A stretch of 64,000 nucleotides of DNA, taken from contig OV121082.1 of NCBI GenBank assembly GCA_921293015.1, positions 50,550,971 through 50,614,970 on the forward strand. Reading direction: 5' to 3'. How positions within the stretch are numbered: the stretch's first letter is position 1; every line of letters begins with the position of its first letter. This document shows positions 19,601 through 33,521 of the stretch, piece after piece. The translations under genes and the position numbers were made by a program. The stretch comes from Phorcus lineatus (taxonomy: Eukaryota; Mollusca; Gastropoda; Trochida; Trochidae). The notes under the pieces were generated by a model. The model searched no databases and was not told where the DNA came from. It worked only from the letters and a program-made list of their open reading frames with translations.

Positions 19601-21694
19601 AGGAACAGATGTGGGGGCGATTCCTCTTGTAGTAGGGGGTGGTGCGGGCCAGTTTGAGCAGCATGTCACTTGGGGCCTGGGCTTTACCAGCTAAAGCACC
19701 AACCGGGCCGGAACCGTCACTGTTAGCTATCTGTAATGTACAACACTCTTATAAAGTATTTGCATGTACTGTCACTGTTAGTTTAGCACAGGGCCTTGCA
19801 CTGCTAACATCAAAGAACAGAAAAACATTTGTAATCTATAATCAATTAGGTTATTGATGAAAGGAAATGTGTAAGCATTAACATTCAATGAACAAGCTCT
19901 TTAGATTTAAAGTAATGGTAAGAACTTCTTGTATAGCATTATGAGTACTTATAGATTGTAATTGTGGGCATGAGCGTCAATTGCATATTTTTTCTATTCT
20001 TTCATTTTTGGCAATATATTTCCCTGTGCCTCTCTGCATTAACAATTACTAACGATATATATGATATACATGTAATCAAAAGTTAACTGTGAACTCATTC
20101 AGTTTGACCAACCTGCAGTATAAGAAAATACAAATAAGAAATACTCTTGCAGATATTTAATCTGGAATGATAAAGATTCTCTACAAACCTCTCGTTCCAT
20201 GTTTTGTGTGTAGTACTCCTTGTTAACATCGGATTTGGGCATGTTGTCAGCCACCTTGAGAGCCGCATCTCGCACCTGCACAGGCAGTCCTGTAACCAGA
20301 CAATGTGTGAAGTGAATAATGGTGTTACTTCATGTGAAGATGTACCGTAACCCAAATCTATATAAACTACTATGAAATTCAACTTATAATAGAGTTGACT
20401 GTATAAGAAAAAGATTCATTTGATCACATTCAGATATGAAATTTTCATACTTACAACATGACATCATTAATTAATGCTCATTTATCATCAATGGTTACGG
20501 TAACATTAGATTATCCTTGGCTTGGAGTTAAATCATGACAGTGTTAATATAGATATAAAAACTGATTACATCAATGTGATTACTTACCATATTCCAGGTC
20601 AAGAAGACAAGTCTGACAGACGTTTTTCACTTTACTACAAGTCTGACACACTTCTGTCTTCTTGAATCGCATCCGTGCGCCAGGGCACCATCTGAACACT
20701 GTGAAGGGACGTGCACAGATCTTACACTCTTTCCCATACTTTTCCTTTGTCTGAAAACATAGTGAAACATAAGTTTTTATAATACATTAGGACATAGCTA
20801 CCTACCGCTACTTTCTTTTGTCAAGTTAAGGTTAGATCAAGTAAAACCAGCATTATTCAATAACATAATTTAATGGCTCAGTAAGGCCATTTACAAAACA
20901 ATTGACATGACAGTCTAGCTTGATTTGTTCATATATATATATATCATACTGCTAGACTTTACATTGAGAAGTGCCTTGCATGTGTGTTATAATATGAACT
21001 TAAGCAATCTCAGCTTCCCCTCCCCAAGCAACTTCCAAAAGATAAGGCATTGACTAGGTAAATAAAACCACATCTTCATGCCAAAATTCACGGTTTCAGT
21101 GCAGTGCACTACAATTCTCCAAACATTTAACATTGGACTATAAAGATCCAATGCAGCAGCTAAAATGGCTATAGGTGAATTTGTAGACAGACAGGTAAAC
21201 GTACACTGTACACATACATTAGCTCAAAAGTACAAAATCATACTCTTACCATTCGTATGTAAGGATTGTCTCCAAGACATGTTTGGCACAAAATGGGAAA
21301 TTCCTGAAAAAAACAAAAGGAGGCCCCTATAAGGATTTCAGATGGGATACACTACTTACCTCTAAATGAATAACTCTAACAACTCTTGGAATATTAAGCA
21401 TTTACTATTTAACTAATGTCACACACTCATTTGAATGAACACAACAAATAAGAGAAACAGAACAAACGTACCAATCACGCTTGTCAGCTTCAAACACATG
21501 CGACTTTCTGCTTGACGATAATTTTAAAAACATAAACATTATTACGAAGGTTTGTTTACAAGTACTAGATTAAAAATATTTAGCAATAATCAAGTGTTGT
21601 ACTTATCTCTACAAGAACAAATTTAGACCATAATTCTTACAGAATCTTCCCAATTTTGGCGATTGTACGTATTTGCTCCCTTGGATGTCGCCAT
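16687..21694 (-). CDS. RBM22: pre-mRNA-splicing factor RBM22 (Cwc2/Slt11-type), 9 coding exons
   Basis: Spliceosome protein that contacts U6 snRNA and the pre-mRNA near the catalytic centre, acting in the nucleus. Exons on the minus strand: 21694-21641, 21303-21250, 20750-20588, 20289-20189, 19730-19555, 18748-18548, 18224-17977, 17368-17213, 16829-16687. All borders are GT/AG and the frame closes to 431 aa (human 420). Order of parts: MATS start and [11 protein letters not shown], a Cys-rich N-terminal region (CQTC, CKIC, CQTC twice), a CCCH zinc finger at about 166-184 (C-x7-C-x5-C-x3-H), a linker ([19 protein letters not shown]), and an RRM at about 233-305 with RNP2-like LYVGNL and RNP1-like CAFVQF. 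A Pro/Gly/Met-rich tail ends [12 protein letters not shown]. The tail is the least conserved part and its PPP motifs differ from vertebrates. The start at the ATG before [11 protein letters not shown] matches the family. Identification is very secure. Confidence 0.97.
18833..18878 (+). repeat. tRNA-like fragment (possible SINE head)
   Basis: GATGTAGCTCAGAT resembles an A box, and TTGATTCCCAGCGCCA about 30 bases later resembles a B box and acceptor end. The spacing is too short for a tRNA and no cloverleaf forms, so at most it is a tRNA-derived relic. It lies in RBM22 intron 5. Confidence 0.3.
19080..19118. promoter_or_regulatory. cluster of three perfect CRE palindromes (TGACGTCA)
   Basis: TGACGTCA occurs at 19080-19087, 19090-19097 and 19111-19118, within 39 bp, inside RBM22 intron 5. 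This is the consensus site for CREB/ATF bZIP factors. Three exact 8-mers this close are very unlikely by chance in AT-rich DNA. Whether they serve RBM22, an intronic promoter or a repeat is not known. Confidence 0.6.
19190..19350. repeat. foldback (hairpin) element with about 60-bp imperfect arms
   Basis: The left arm (about 19192-19258) and right arm (about 19283-19350) are imperfect reverse complements: AATACTAAAC against GTTTAGTATT, TTTATGAAACTCGTG against CACTCGTTTCATAAA, and GGTA against TACC. The loop is about 25 bases. This looks like a foldback MITE; target duplications are not clear because the flanks are simple AT. Confidence 0.65.
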
Positions 21695-23343
21695 TTTATT
21701 ACGTTGTACTATTTTTGTGACTTCCGGTGTATTAATATTTCTAAAACGAATAAAAAATAGTAAACAAATTATACAACGATAAAAATTATACGAAATACAA
21801 ATTGACAAGAATGAATTTAATTTCTGTAATATGAAAATTATCTGTGATTGTTATTCATCTAAAATAAGTAAATATTTGGGTAATTATATATTGAGCATAT
21901 TTCGCTAAAATATATTCCTTCATTTAGTGTTATTCATCAAACAAAAACAAACTTGGAAGTTCACAAGCTGGTCAAAGCAGATATTTATTGAAATAAAGAA
22001 GAATAAACGATAGGATTAATGAATTCATAGCTAGATGAGCTAATGCTGTCTGTTGACATCGGTAAGTTTGTATATCTTTGGAATAAGAAGATATTCTTAG
22101 ACAGCAAATGATAAATTTCTGATTTATGTTGTCGTTTTCATTAAAAGTAGACTAATTTCATGACATCATTGCTTTGTCACATATTTTCATTATGCTGCAC
22201 TGTGTCAATAAAGTGTTATATCTATGACTTGATTGATGTGTATCAAATATATCCTTTTTATCGCAGAAAAAGAGAAAGATATAGATCTGGGTTTCATTAA
22301 ACCAAAAGATTGATTCCACTTAATTACCATGTAGGCCTATTTCCTGGATTATGTGCTGGGTCCTGAATTGACGCTGGGGATACATCCTTTTGAAAGAAAT
22401 AGATGCTGGTTCTTGAAAATTCACCTTGTGACAAAATGACTATTTAACACAATAATGATGTACATAAGATTTATGTATCTTTTACAAAAATATTAGTACA
22501 TCACGTGGCATAATATGTTCACATTCATATTATGAATGGATACTAGCCCAAATCAGATGGATTGATCATTGTTTCAAACCTATATTTTTGTATTACTGTT
22601 TCATTAACTTGCAAAATATACAAAGAAGTGTGTCTTAAATGGACACTGGATCTCAAATTCAGGGGCTGAATGTGGGTGTGAATATATACTTATTTAGATA
22701 TTTTATCCATAATTTCACATAATTGGTTCTCTTCTTGTAATGCTGAATGTCAATGAAAGAAGCAACAACTCCCATGCTTTAACACCTTTTGGTATGACAA
22801 GACATTGAATAAGACCCCAGTATTCCTTGGTAATGAGCGAACATTGAGATCAAATGAGATAGTCTTTGATAATCTATTGCAGAATAATGATAAAACTGAA
22901 TTTGATATCAATTAAGTGCATATACAACATTTGTCATGTGGCCTGGGCACTCTTGCACCAGTCCATGCATTGTTCAGAGTTTTTGATGCAGAGTGCAAAG
23001 CTAGGAAGCAGTAACTTGCATCTTGTAACTTCTTTTGGGGTGCAACGACTTTGACACTCACTCGACAGCAAAATACTTTAGTTGCCAAGGCTTATTGTAA
23101 GTGAACATGAATTTATTTCGTTTGTACAAAGTGATTCATTCAAAGTAAAACAATGTCATTGCTTTGATTGATATTGGTGTTAATGAATCATTTTGTAATT
23201 TTCAGTTGGAATGCAAAACTATTTACTAAAGTTGATAACAGCTTGGGGGTGGGGGAGAAGAATTGTTTGAAATTAAACCCACAACATAACAGTAAATGTT
23301 AACAAATTTTTCACTTTATGACAGAGATCATCAAGAGCGGACC
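21695..23343. promoter_or_regulatory. shared intergenic region of the RBM22/WDR45 divergent pair, with likely WDR45 non-coding first exon
   Basis: RBM22 starts leftward at 21694 and WDR45 coding starts rightward at 23344. A donor CATCG|GTAAGT at 22061/22062 and an acceptor TTATGACAG ending at 23324 suggest a 5' UTR exon ending at 22061 and an intron of about 1.26 kb. The RBM22 and WDR45 transcription starts would then lie within a few hundred bases, that is, a bidirectional promoter. The rest of the stretch shows no gene. Confidence 0.5.
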
Positions 23344-26300
23344 ATGTCTAATAGGGGTGTGCTGAGTCTACGCTTCAACCAGGATTATGGTATTTTCATT
23401 TCTGTTTGACTTAACAGAATATAATGATCAATATACCTGTATTCTTTGTCATTTATATAAGTATTAGCATGTATGATGTAATGTAATTTCCTTAGCAGGA
23501 ATAAACACTTCTTTAAAGGGCATTTAGAAGTGATATACTTACGAAAGACAAGATTTTCTGGATAACATCTTTTTTAATTTTGGAATTCACGATGTTTTGG
23601 AGTATATGTTTATTCCTTCATCAGGTCAGATGTAAGGAATATCAAAATGATTTTGCCGCTTAAGGGTATACGTACCCAGGGCTCCAGATAAGATGCGTAT
23701 CTGCGTAAAATACGCACGAGTAATTCCGATATATACTCGTTAAAAATGAAATCAATGGGTGACAGATACGCACAACTTTCCAAGAATACGAGTCGGATAT
23801 TTGTTAACAGGAGTGATCGTGACTTGTAAAAATAAAGTTTCACTTCTACATGTCTGATCTTTACATCTCGAATAGTAGCCAACTTGATGCCAACCTGTAT
23901 GAAAACAAACAGAAATCACTTGTTTATTTACAGATTAAGCATGTGGAAAATATAATCAACGGCTAACATCGAAAAAGATTCTAACTGGAATGAGGATCTG
24001 AAAACGATAAACCTTGAAATACTCCTAGTTTTTTTTCCATGTGGTAATTCTAATCCTCAATTTTTATTTTGAGGAGTGAAATACCCCTGAGTCCAAATAA
24101 TTATCTGGAGCACTGTGTACCTCTGTGCTTACATTGTATTACAGTCTCATTTTCTAATTAATCTCTCTAATTAGGTTTCCTCACTTATCTTGACATGTTG
24201 TGGTTTATCTATCCCATTTTGATATTCCATACATTTACATGACATTATTTTGGTTTTGTTTATTTCATTAAGTAACAAAATCAGCAGAGCTACAAAAGAT
24301 TGTTTCACTTTTCACATCTAGGTTGCTTCACATGCTCTACAGAGTCTGGATTGCGAATCTACAATGTAGATCCGCTCACACAGAAGTTGTCCCTCGGTAT
24401 GTTAAAAAATAAGAAAGATTGTATTAGTTTCCATAATTCATATTCAATTCTAGACTTACATAAATGAGATACCAACTGAAATCCTATGAGGTTGTAGTCT
24501 ACGCGAAGAGAACTATACCATCAAAGCAAGTAGAGTTATGATGATATGTCGGTAGTATCTAGTATTGTTATATGTAATCTAAAGATATACATACAGTGAT
24601 ACTTTGTCTGTATCATGATATGTATCATTGACTTAAGAATTGTATGTATTTTCTATAAATCAAGGTCATTGTCAAAGGTGTTTTTGTTTAAGGATAAAAA
24701 TTGAAATTGGATATTGTGACATGTATGACATTTCATTGTATCAAATTCATATTGTGAAGTGCTGTATTATCATAACTCTAAATACAAGAATCATGGCTAA
24801 AAATACTGAAGATAGTATCAATAAGTAGTTTAATAGACCTGTTTATTGAAGCTGATACTTATGTATACATGTATGTCAATGGCAGGTGTGGAGTGTGTGG
24901 GGAGTATCGCTACCGCCGAGATGTTGTTTCGTACCAACGTGCTAGCGCTAGTCGGAGGAGGAAGTATGCCTAAATTTGATGAGAAGGCTGGTAGGTAGAT
25001 TGTTGTCCCGAGCCGCGCATTAAAAGAGAAATAGGGTATTTGGCAGCATCCATAAGTTTGTAGGTACATAAGCATAATTTAGAATATCTTAAATTGATCT
25101 GATCCATTCTTTTAATAATTCTGTTCATTCATTAGTTAGACTTTCTAGCAAGAACCCTTTAGTGTAAAAAAACAAATGAAAAGATGATGTGTCTGTGTCA
25201 AGTTCCTTTGTATTTCTGTAGAATCATGACCAGAATATTGTCTCCATCTATTTTGAATTCAAAATTTGCAGCAGGGGATCATATCACCCTAAAGACTATT
25301 ATTTGTTTTATTATATAAATTTCAGCAATTATCAAAGGGCAAGTAGTAGGTAGATATGTTGATCGTTCCTTAATTTTGTATATTCCTTAGGAAGAAAATC
25401 ATACAGTTCGAATAATGCTAACATCATTGACAAACAAATAGTAACTATTTCATTTTTATTGTCAAAATTAAATCACAATCCCTAACCTATTCCAGTGCTA
25501 GTGTGGGACGAGTCACAGAAGAACCCGGACGACAAGATTCTGATGGACATCACATTTGCTCAGCCTGTAGTTGCTGTCCGGATGCAGAAAGACAGGTATT
25601 GTGTGCTTGATGTAATGATATAATTTATGGCTGGAGAAAAGAATAAGTTTAAACAGTGTATCTGATTAATATGACAATGTTATTGTTCCTTCAGACTGAT
25701 TGTGGTGTTACGGAACCAGGTCCACGTGTTCTCCTTCCCCAACAACCCACAGAAACTCTACACCTTCCACTCGCGTGACAACCCTAGAGGTGAGTCAGGG
25801 GAGACAACTCTTGTCCTCTTCTTACTCAGGTCCTAAATAAGGCTTCAATATCTTTAACGAAACAAGCAAGGTGAAATATGGGAGTTAAACTTGTTCTTGT
25901 CATGAATGACATTCTGATGTGTTATTCTACCTGTCAGCCTTCTTAAAAAATAAGTTTTTCCATTTAACCACGATTTGGATAAAACTATATTGTGGTACAG
26001 TGACAGTCTTCATTAGAATGAATTGAATAACGGTATGTGATACTGACTTTGTCCGTAGGTTTAGTTGAAGTGAGTCCCTTTGGCAGGACGCTGGTGTTTC
26101 CTGGACACAAGTGTGGCAGTGTTCAAGTTGTGGTATGTTGGCTTCAGACACGTTCATAAATCAACATGTGACCGTTTAAATTACTAATCTAGTAACATTA
26201 TTGATTACAGCTTCTATTGTTAATGCTTTCAATTCATTAGCCTTGAAAAGTATTATGCTTTTGATATTTTAAGGTTATTTCTTTGATCACACTTTTCTGA

Positions 26301-28504
26301 TGCAGAGTTATTTTACTTTCCCAGGTCTTTTACTCGAATAGCATACCCTCAATGAAGCCTAATTTGTGTTTAAATCTCATCTTTTATGCTCTTAAAGATC
26401 AGTTTGAAACTCAGTACCTTGCTAAGTTTCTGATCAGAAAATTTTCCCTTAGGGGTCATGCTAAGTGACGTTGTCTGCGACCTTTCATCTTTAAATGCTG
26501 ACAATTTCCTAGCCATATTGTTGATTGGCTTGAGGGAAAGGTCATTTGACATGACCCAATTTGGAGCAATACTTTATCAGATCAGAAACGCAGAGAGGTC
26601 CCTTTGTTTGGTTTGAACTGATTTTAATGAGATTGTATGTACTACAGGATCTAGAGATGACCCAGCCCCAGCACACAGTGTCTCCAGTCAGCATCAACAC
26701 CCACCAGAGTGAACTTGCCTGTCTTGCTCTCGACCAGAAGGGAAAACTCCTTGCTACAGCTTCCCGCAAGGTAGGTGTTGTTTGTCTTCAATAGTGATGG
26801 TAGCCCTCTACATGGTTTGACAGCAGCTACATGTAGCGCATACCTGACACCAGTTTAGTGCAAACAAAACCTAGTCATTAGTGGACCAATCTTAACATCT
26901 TGAAGGAAGGCGGTGATAAAGTAAAAGAATGATTCACAGGAGTTACTTTGCCCTAGCTACAGATACCCGCGGCATTGTCATTGGATAGATTTGTTTACTT
27001 CAAAATGTGCGCTGCATGTGGCTGTGTTCAGAGAGGATAGCATTAGACAGAACAAGTTCGAATCTCGATAAAGTCAAAATTTGAAAACTTTAATTCTTCG
27101 AAACAAGGTCAATTTTAATCAGACATGGTCCAATCATATACCGGCACACTTCAAACTACTTGATGAAACTATTGTGAATTTTGGAACGAAAGTCATTATT
27201 TTTGTTGTTACATCTGTTACATCAGATGTCATCAGTTTACTAACTACCATTTCTTAATTCATAATTAAGGGCACCCTGATCCGAGTGTTTGATGTGGCTA
27301 CAAAGAGACTGGTGGTTGAGCTGAGGCGTGGAGCGGACCCAGCCATGTTATACTGGTAGGCAAAACTCTATCTTGCAAAACATCTATCAAATGTAATCTG
27401 GAGTGATCTGCCCTTTGAAGTGAGAGCTGAGTGTACAGCAGTGTTGACTGTTGATTATTGTAGACTTTCTCATACAGAACAAGAACTTTATACCACACAC
27501 ATACTTTAATCTATATCATTGTTGAATCATGGCTGAGTTAACGAGTTCTTTACTTGCCAAACATGCAAAGTTTACCATTTCCAAAGTGTCAGGCATTCAT
27601 TTTGTAATGCCAAGGTTTTGTTTTTGTACTTCTAATAAACATCTTCTTTGTTGTTGTATCATTATGTTATGATGTTTTATTACAGCATAGCATTTAGCGC
27701 AGATTCAGCATTCCTCTGTGCCTCCAGCGACAAGGGCACTGTCCACATATTTGCGGTCCGGGACACAAAACTAAATAGAACCTCAACGTATGTAACAACT
27801 CATTCACAGTCTAAAAATCTCAGATTTAACTTTTGTTTTGTTGTGTTTCACCCTGTTGCAGATACATTAATACGACATCAGTTATTTTAGAAATTAGGAA
27901 GTTTGATAAAAATCTATCTGGTCAATGTTGCAGCTTCAAGAAGATGGGGTTCTTGGGTCCTTATGTGGAGTCTCAGTGGGGACTTGCTAGCTTCACTGTG
28001 GCGGCCGAGTGTGCTTGTATCTGTGCTTTTGGGTCGTCTAATTCTGTCATAGGTAGGTTTAATCTTAGTTCACTTAAGCTTTGATCCACTTCCCTATTTA
28101 TTACAGGATGAAAAGATTTTGTTACCGTCATCGTATTTGAATTTGTACAAGTGGATTTCTTCACTTAATTCATTTGTTTAAATGTTTTGTCTAAAATTTT
28201 GAAATCAATGAGATCTGAATGAAGTGATATCTTATGAATGAATCAAACCAAAGATGGAATGTTGAATCCAAAGTTCATACAAAATCTACAAGCAAAATCA
28301 AGCAAACAAACAAGTTTATAATTTACCATTGACTTAATAGAAGTTAAAGAAATAATGCAAAATAGTGGAGCTAATTTCTATTTTCTCTCATTTTCAGCTG
28401 CATGTGTTGATGGAACATTTCACAAGTATGTGTTCACTTCCGACGGCAACTGCAATAGGGAGGCGTATGACGTCTATCTCGACATGGGGGAGGATATGGA
28501 ATGA
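23344..28504 (+). CDS. WDR45: WD repeat domain phosphoinositide-interacting protein 4 (WDR45/WIPI4), 11 coding exons
   Basis: PROPPIN family beta-propeller that binds PI3P/PI(3,5)P2 on forming autophagosomes and works with ATG2 in lipid transfer. Exons: 23344-23389, 24322-24396, 24886-24990, 25496-25595, 25695-25789, 26059-26132, 26648-26770, 27270-27355, 27686-27787, 27934-28052, 28398-28504. All junctions are GT/AG and phases close to 343 aa (human about 360). The start ATG precedes [15 protein letters not shown], matching human RGVTSLRFNQD. Family landmarks: [36 protein letters not shown], and the phosphoinositide-binding LRRG at about 224-227 (WIPI4 has LRRG where WIPI1/2 have FRRG). The C-terminus is CICAFG...[25 protein letters not shown]. 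It fits WDR45 better than the paralogue WDR45B. An in-frame stop closes the last exon. Confidence 0.97.
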
Positions 28505-29260
28505 GGAGGCATGGTATCTGTGATATACACCAGCATAACTCACCTTGTACATAATGTAAACAACATGGAACATAAACTGTACATATGTAAATATGGTCTG
28601 TGAAACAGAGGTTAGAATGTAGATTACATGACTGTATCTTTACTGAAAGGATTTGGGGACAGTTCCCTTTTGTGTAGAATGAATGTGTAATGAAACTGGA
28701 ATTGTTGTAGGGAGCCGTTACGGCATATTGTTAGTATTTATAGAGTTGCTTCCCTTTGCCAGTTACCATGTGGTCAGTGGTCTTGCTGTAATAGTGAATG
28801 AAGGTTTGTTTATTGCCTTTGTGTTAAATGATACGAAGTTGTTTGTTGATGGTTTCGTATCTCTTCATTATGGAGATAGATTTATTGTGTATCCAAATTT
28901 GATCTGAATGCTGTTGAACAAAGGCTATATATCAAACCCCCATTTGATGGTTTTGTTTGAGAGTGTCCAATTTGTGTTTTAAAAGTCAAATTTTTTTTTT
29001 TTATCATATTCATTAATGTACAGTCTCTTAACTTGACAATGAAATAAATATAACCTTTTTATAAAACCTGAGTATATATACACTTGTACAGTTTGATTGA
29101 ATGTTAAATTTTTTATTCTTGTATATGTCAGTTTATAAGAGTAATGCTTGTTACATCATTTTGTTGCGTCAATATTCTAATTTTACTCATGTGGACGGGG
29201 CTAGTATTTTCAATGCCATTGTGTTTAATAATGAAATAAATTGTATCCAAAAGATATGTG
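28505..29260 (+). other. WDR45 3' UTR
   Basis: AT-rich, non-coding, with AATAAA hexamers at 29043-29048 and 29235-29240. Either could define the transcript end. Confidence 0.55.
29043..29048 (+). promoter_or_regulatory. candidate WDR45 polyadenylation signal
   Basis: AATAAA 540 bases after the stop; a second copy at 29235-29240 is an alternative. Confidence 0.45.
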
Positions 29261-30648
29261 TCTTGATCATTATTTTTAAATAGATTTGTCAATCTTAATT
29301 CTAAAGGGAATTGTTTCTCGTCAAATAAGCAAATTTCCATAACAATGATCCAACTTGTATCTGCTGTGTGGGGTACCAATTACCTCTCACTTGATAGTAA
29401 AACCTTGCTTGGCAACCTGTCGATAAGAAACAACAACTATGTTGCTCTATTCTAGAATGTGTGTGAACTAACATGGAAGAGTGAAATTTAAGTATTCATA
29501 TAATTATAACAATCATCATTTGGCTGATAAATATTCAAAATTTATCAAACTAATACTGAGGAATTTGTTCAAGTTATATTTTGTCAAGCAAGTCTGAAAT
29601 TAACTTAACGTCCTGGTAAGAATACTGTCACATATTTACAGTGAATGAAATAAGGCTAGTCTAACAGCCTGTAATCTTCATTTATTGGGGCAGGAGTGGG
29701 AACCTTATTGGCGCTTTCAAAAATTTTGATGATGGTATAATCATATTTCCAGCTCAGAACATTTTTGGCTTGAATACACTGCTATTTGGACAATTATTAG
29801 AAAACAACCAAGAACGAATATATAAATAATTATTTATAAGGAAATCCTGATACAGGTACCCCATGTTATGATTCGTAGATCAATATATAGGTCAAAATAC
29901 AAGAACACAATACAGTAAATCTGACATTCTTCCCTAGAGATACCATTATACTGATCTGAATTCAATATTTCTTGCAAACGAGTAGGTCGAGTAACAAACA
30001 GTTATAAGGATAGTCCAAACGGTATTTTTGTGGAAACAAAATTAATGCATGACATTCGAGTTTACGCATATTATGTTTTTAGCACATGATTATAACAAAA
30101 ACATGTTACTGAGCGTAACAATTTTGTTGATTTGACATCTTGATAAAAGAGAGCACAAACTCGGTAAAAAACAAAAAAGAGAAATGAAGCACTTCATAAG
30201 CAATACGAGTATGAAAATCCTTGCTACTGCATTACAAGCTATTGTTGATTAGTCCTATCATTAATGGTTTGTATAGTATGGATATTCTATCCACACACAT
30301 AGTTTATTTACATTATATAGTATAAATGGTAAGAGCACAGGCCTTTTTTATGTCATTTCCCACTTAAAAAGATGGCGGACCGCTCGCTGATATCCACTTT
30401 AAATACAATATCAAGTCAACGTATTTAAAAATCTTATATCTTAATATACCGTTTACAACTTAACTCTAAATTTCTTGATCTATGTTCACCAAAATTTGGG
30501 TCAATATATACTAAGACTTGGATCATGAGTTAGTTACTTGAAATGAACCAGTGAACCATTTCGATGCATCAGTGTATCATGACATCCCTAAAAAGTGGTT
30601 AAATTTATCAATCATGGAACAAATGTGAAAGGTGAGAAGTTAAATTAA
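29261..30648. other. intergenic between two converging genes
   Basis: No gene recognised. It holds the dispersed repeat at 30008-30400. Confidence 0.45.
30008..30400 (+). repeat. dispersed repeat copy 2
   Basis: Intergenic partner of 7305-7665, with the same ordered blocks (TTGTGGAAACAAA, AGCACATGATTATAA, GGACCGCTCGCTGATA). It lacks the poly-C tract. Divergence is high, so the family is old. Confidence 0.55.
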
Positions 30649-33521
30649 TTTATTTACAAGGCAAATTTTATACATCTTATACAATCCATAGAAATCGTGT
30701 CACAACAATCCCTGTATAAAAGAGCATAGGAGTCTGTCTCTCATTGAAGCATATTAAAAATTTTCAATAAGGTTTTACAAACTGAAGACACATGCAAAGA
30801 TATTGAACAAGCTAGATATTTTTTCATAATCATGTCTCATAGCATAACAGACATGCATGTAAAATAATGAACAAATTTCAAGTAGTAATGCAGATGATGT
30901 CTGCTTGTTATTAAATACTGTCATTGAATCAAATACGTATTCAAATGTGAATTGGATATGATTTTGAAGTTTCAAGATGTCGGCTAACATTTCCATGATT
31001 GGTGGATGTACCTTACAAATTGTCAAACTTATGAACACGATGCTCATGATCAACATAACAAACCATTTGCATCTTAAATTGCAACATGACAATAATCTTG
31101 ATTCTGACAAATTAATTTCAGAAATCAGCAAAATACATGTTCGGTTTTATCAGTTAAACTCTTAACTTAAAACTTCATGTCTCCTAAAGATTGTGCCTTA
31201 ATGGAATTGGACAGTTTTATTAACAATCTAATTGAATTTGACATTGCTCTGAATAATAACTTTTTTAACCATCTGTCGATTTTAAAAAACAACCATCAAA
31301 CATGGGAGTGTTCTTTATTTCAGGAACTACTTTGAAAAATTTATAGATTATGGCACTGACATTAAGGGGAGATAACTCTTAAGATGACTGTCCAGCAGTC
31401 AAAACAGGAAACAGTTAGGTTTGATAGAAACTTTTTTTTACATTGGCAAAGACAAACTATTCTATGTTTTACAGTTTTCCAAATGAAAGTTGTAAGGCAA
31501 AAGTTTCACATTCTTTTAATTGGTAGCCACATACTCTCACTTTCTAACAACATTGGAAAATCTAGTCATTATCATAACAAAACACAATACTCAAAGAAAA
31601 GGTATGCATGTCAAATATTTAATATTTTGTTATTACCACCAACAACTTATGATTTTATTAACCTCAATATGACAGTACGTAGGTAACTAAAATTAAGCTG
31701 TAGATAAAATGAAAAGACAATTAAATCCGGATGATTGAATGATACATGGACTAAATCAACTAAACTGTACAGTTTCTGGTTACTATGTTAAGAGAGTGAT
31801 CTAAAACTATTAATTAATCTTTAAGTGTTCATCATATAGACAATAATTTAAAACGTTGATGAAAGGAAATACAATATTATTGGCTTTATTGTTTTCACCT
31901 TGAAGTATTTGTGACTACTAAAACAGAGCGACATCAAATTACATCCAAGTTTCCACAAATATTTTCATCTTTATGAAAACTATAAATCACAACAAAGAAA
32001 TATCTGTGAATGAAAACTTAACTCCTTCAAATTTTGGCCAAGTTTGCTTGCTGTGGGAATCAGTGAAATGGTCCAATGCCAGTCGATAAAATTAGTCCCT
32101 CAATTTCCGCTAGACAACATTCATAAATAACAAATGAAACCAAGTACTTCACCCTTCTGAAGCAATTCTTTGATAACAGTGTTATCATCTACACTAAAAT
32201 ATCGCATAGCATTCACTGCAATAAAGAAGTTGAAAGAAGTTCCTTCAACTTCTAAAATGTCTGTTGCAGAAGTCTGACTATAGTTAATCAATTGGCCATT
32301 ATCTACATACTGTCGGACTTGATTTTAGGCCCAGACGGATAGGGTTAAATCTTCAGACACAGATAAATATTACAATATATTAAAATCTTGTGGCATTTAC
32401 TTGTTAAAAAAAGTAAACAGGTGGATTCAACACATATTCATAACAGAATGACATTTAGAATCATGGTCACACTCAAACACATATCCACATGAACAAGCAT
32501 TAACTGTTTTATATGAGTGGCTCCACTTCCGCGTAATGCATCTATGTACACATGACTGATATAAATACAAACAAACATCCATGTACTTGAATATAATACC
32601 TCAAGCTTCAACCAACTCTCTCTCAGAAGTTTAGAAGACCAATCTCAGTAAAACCAGATCCAACATTACACCCATTCCTCGCTGCATTATGATTTGAGAG
32701 AAGTACTCCGATTACAATGTATCAAAGTACAAGTTACTTACAGACTGGTTTTAATGAGATTGAGAATAAGACAAAATTTGTACATCCTGTGTACTAATTC
32801 ACCATATTTACAATCAATACAGTGTATTTACACAAAATTACAGTAAAAATGGCCAAAATAATTAGAGATTGTGTTTGAAAAGAGTTGGAATGCTGAAGAA
32901 TAGAACCTGGTGCTCCAAGTTGACTATTATACTGGCATACCGTGTCTAAATCTGTTTATATCGGTGCAAAGTGTTCGCTTAAACTGATTGCATATAACTA
33001 TTAAACATAAAATCAAATTACTTTGGCCTTCTATATCTAACATATCCAACCTGACAGATATTGAAATAAAATCATTGATTTACGTTATCTATACTTCAAT
33101 ACCACAGTGTTCATGTATCAAATTCAGTTATTATGCTTCTGAAAAATGAGCAAGAATCATTCACATGATAAGATGTGTTAACATATATATAATTGATTTT
33201 CAAATGCATTCATGTTTAAGATATTTGCAAAATGTTATTCAGTTTCATTGATATTAAAGTAATTTATTCAATTGCATAAGGCATCAATACAAGATGTAAT
33301 GACTACTGACAATCCATAATCATAAAACTGAATTGTTGTCATACATATAGACAACAGGTTCTAAATTGAATACTTATCATCACTTCTACAGTCACATCTA
33401 TTAATCTAACATTATAACGCTTAAACAAATGTTGCTAGTCTATATAAGTCTGAAACAAAAGTCTGCTAAATGCTGTCAGGTTGGTTGCAATCTCTCTACA
33501 AGCCGCGGCGACGAGGTTTCA
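30649..33521 (-). other. probable long 3' UTR of the DNAJB12/14 gene
   Basis: Follows the J-protein stop codon. It is AT-rich, without recognised repeats or coding sequence. A minus-strand AATAAA at 30654-30649 would give a 3' UTR of about 2.9 kb. This is inferred from the hexamer and the absence of other features; a shorter UTR is equally possible. Confidence 0.35.

Noticed and set aside
27056..27070. GTTCGAATCTCG resembling a tRNA B box
   Set aside because: No A box or acceptor stem at the proper distance; lies in a WDR45 intron.
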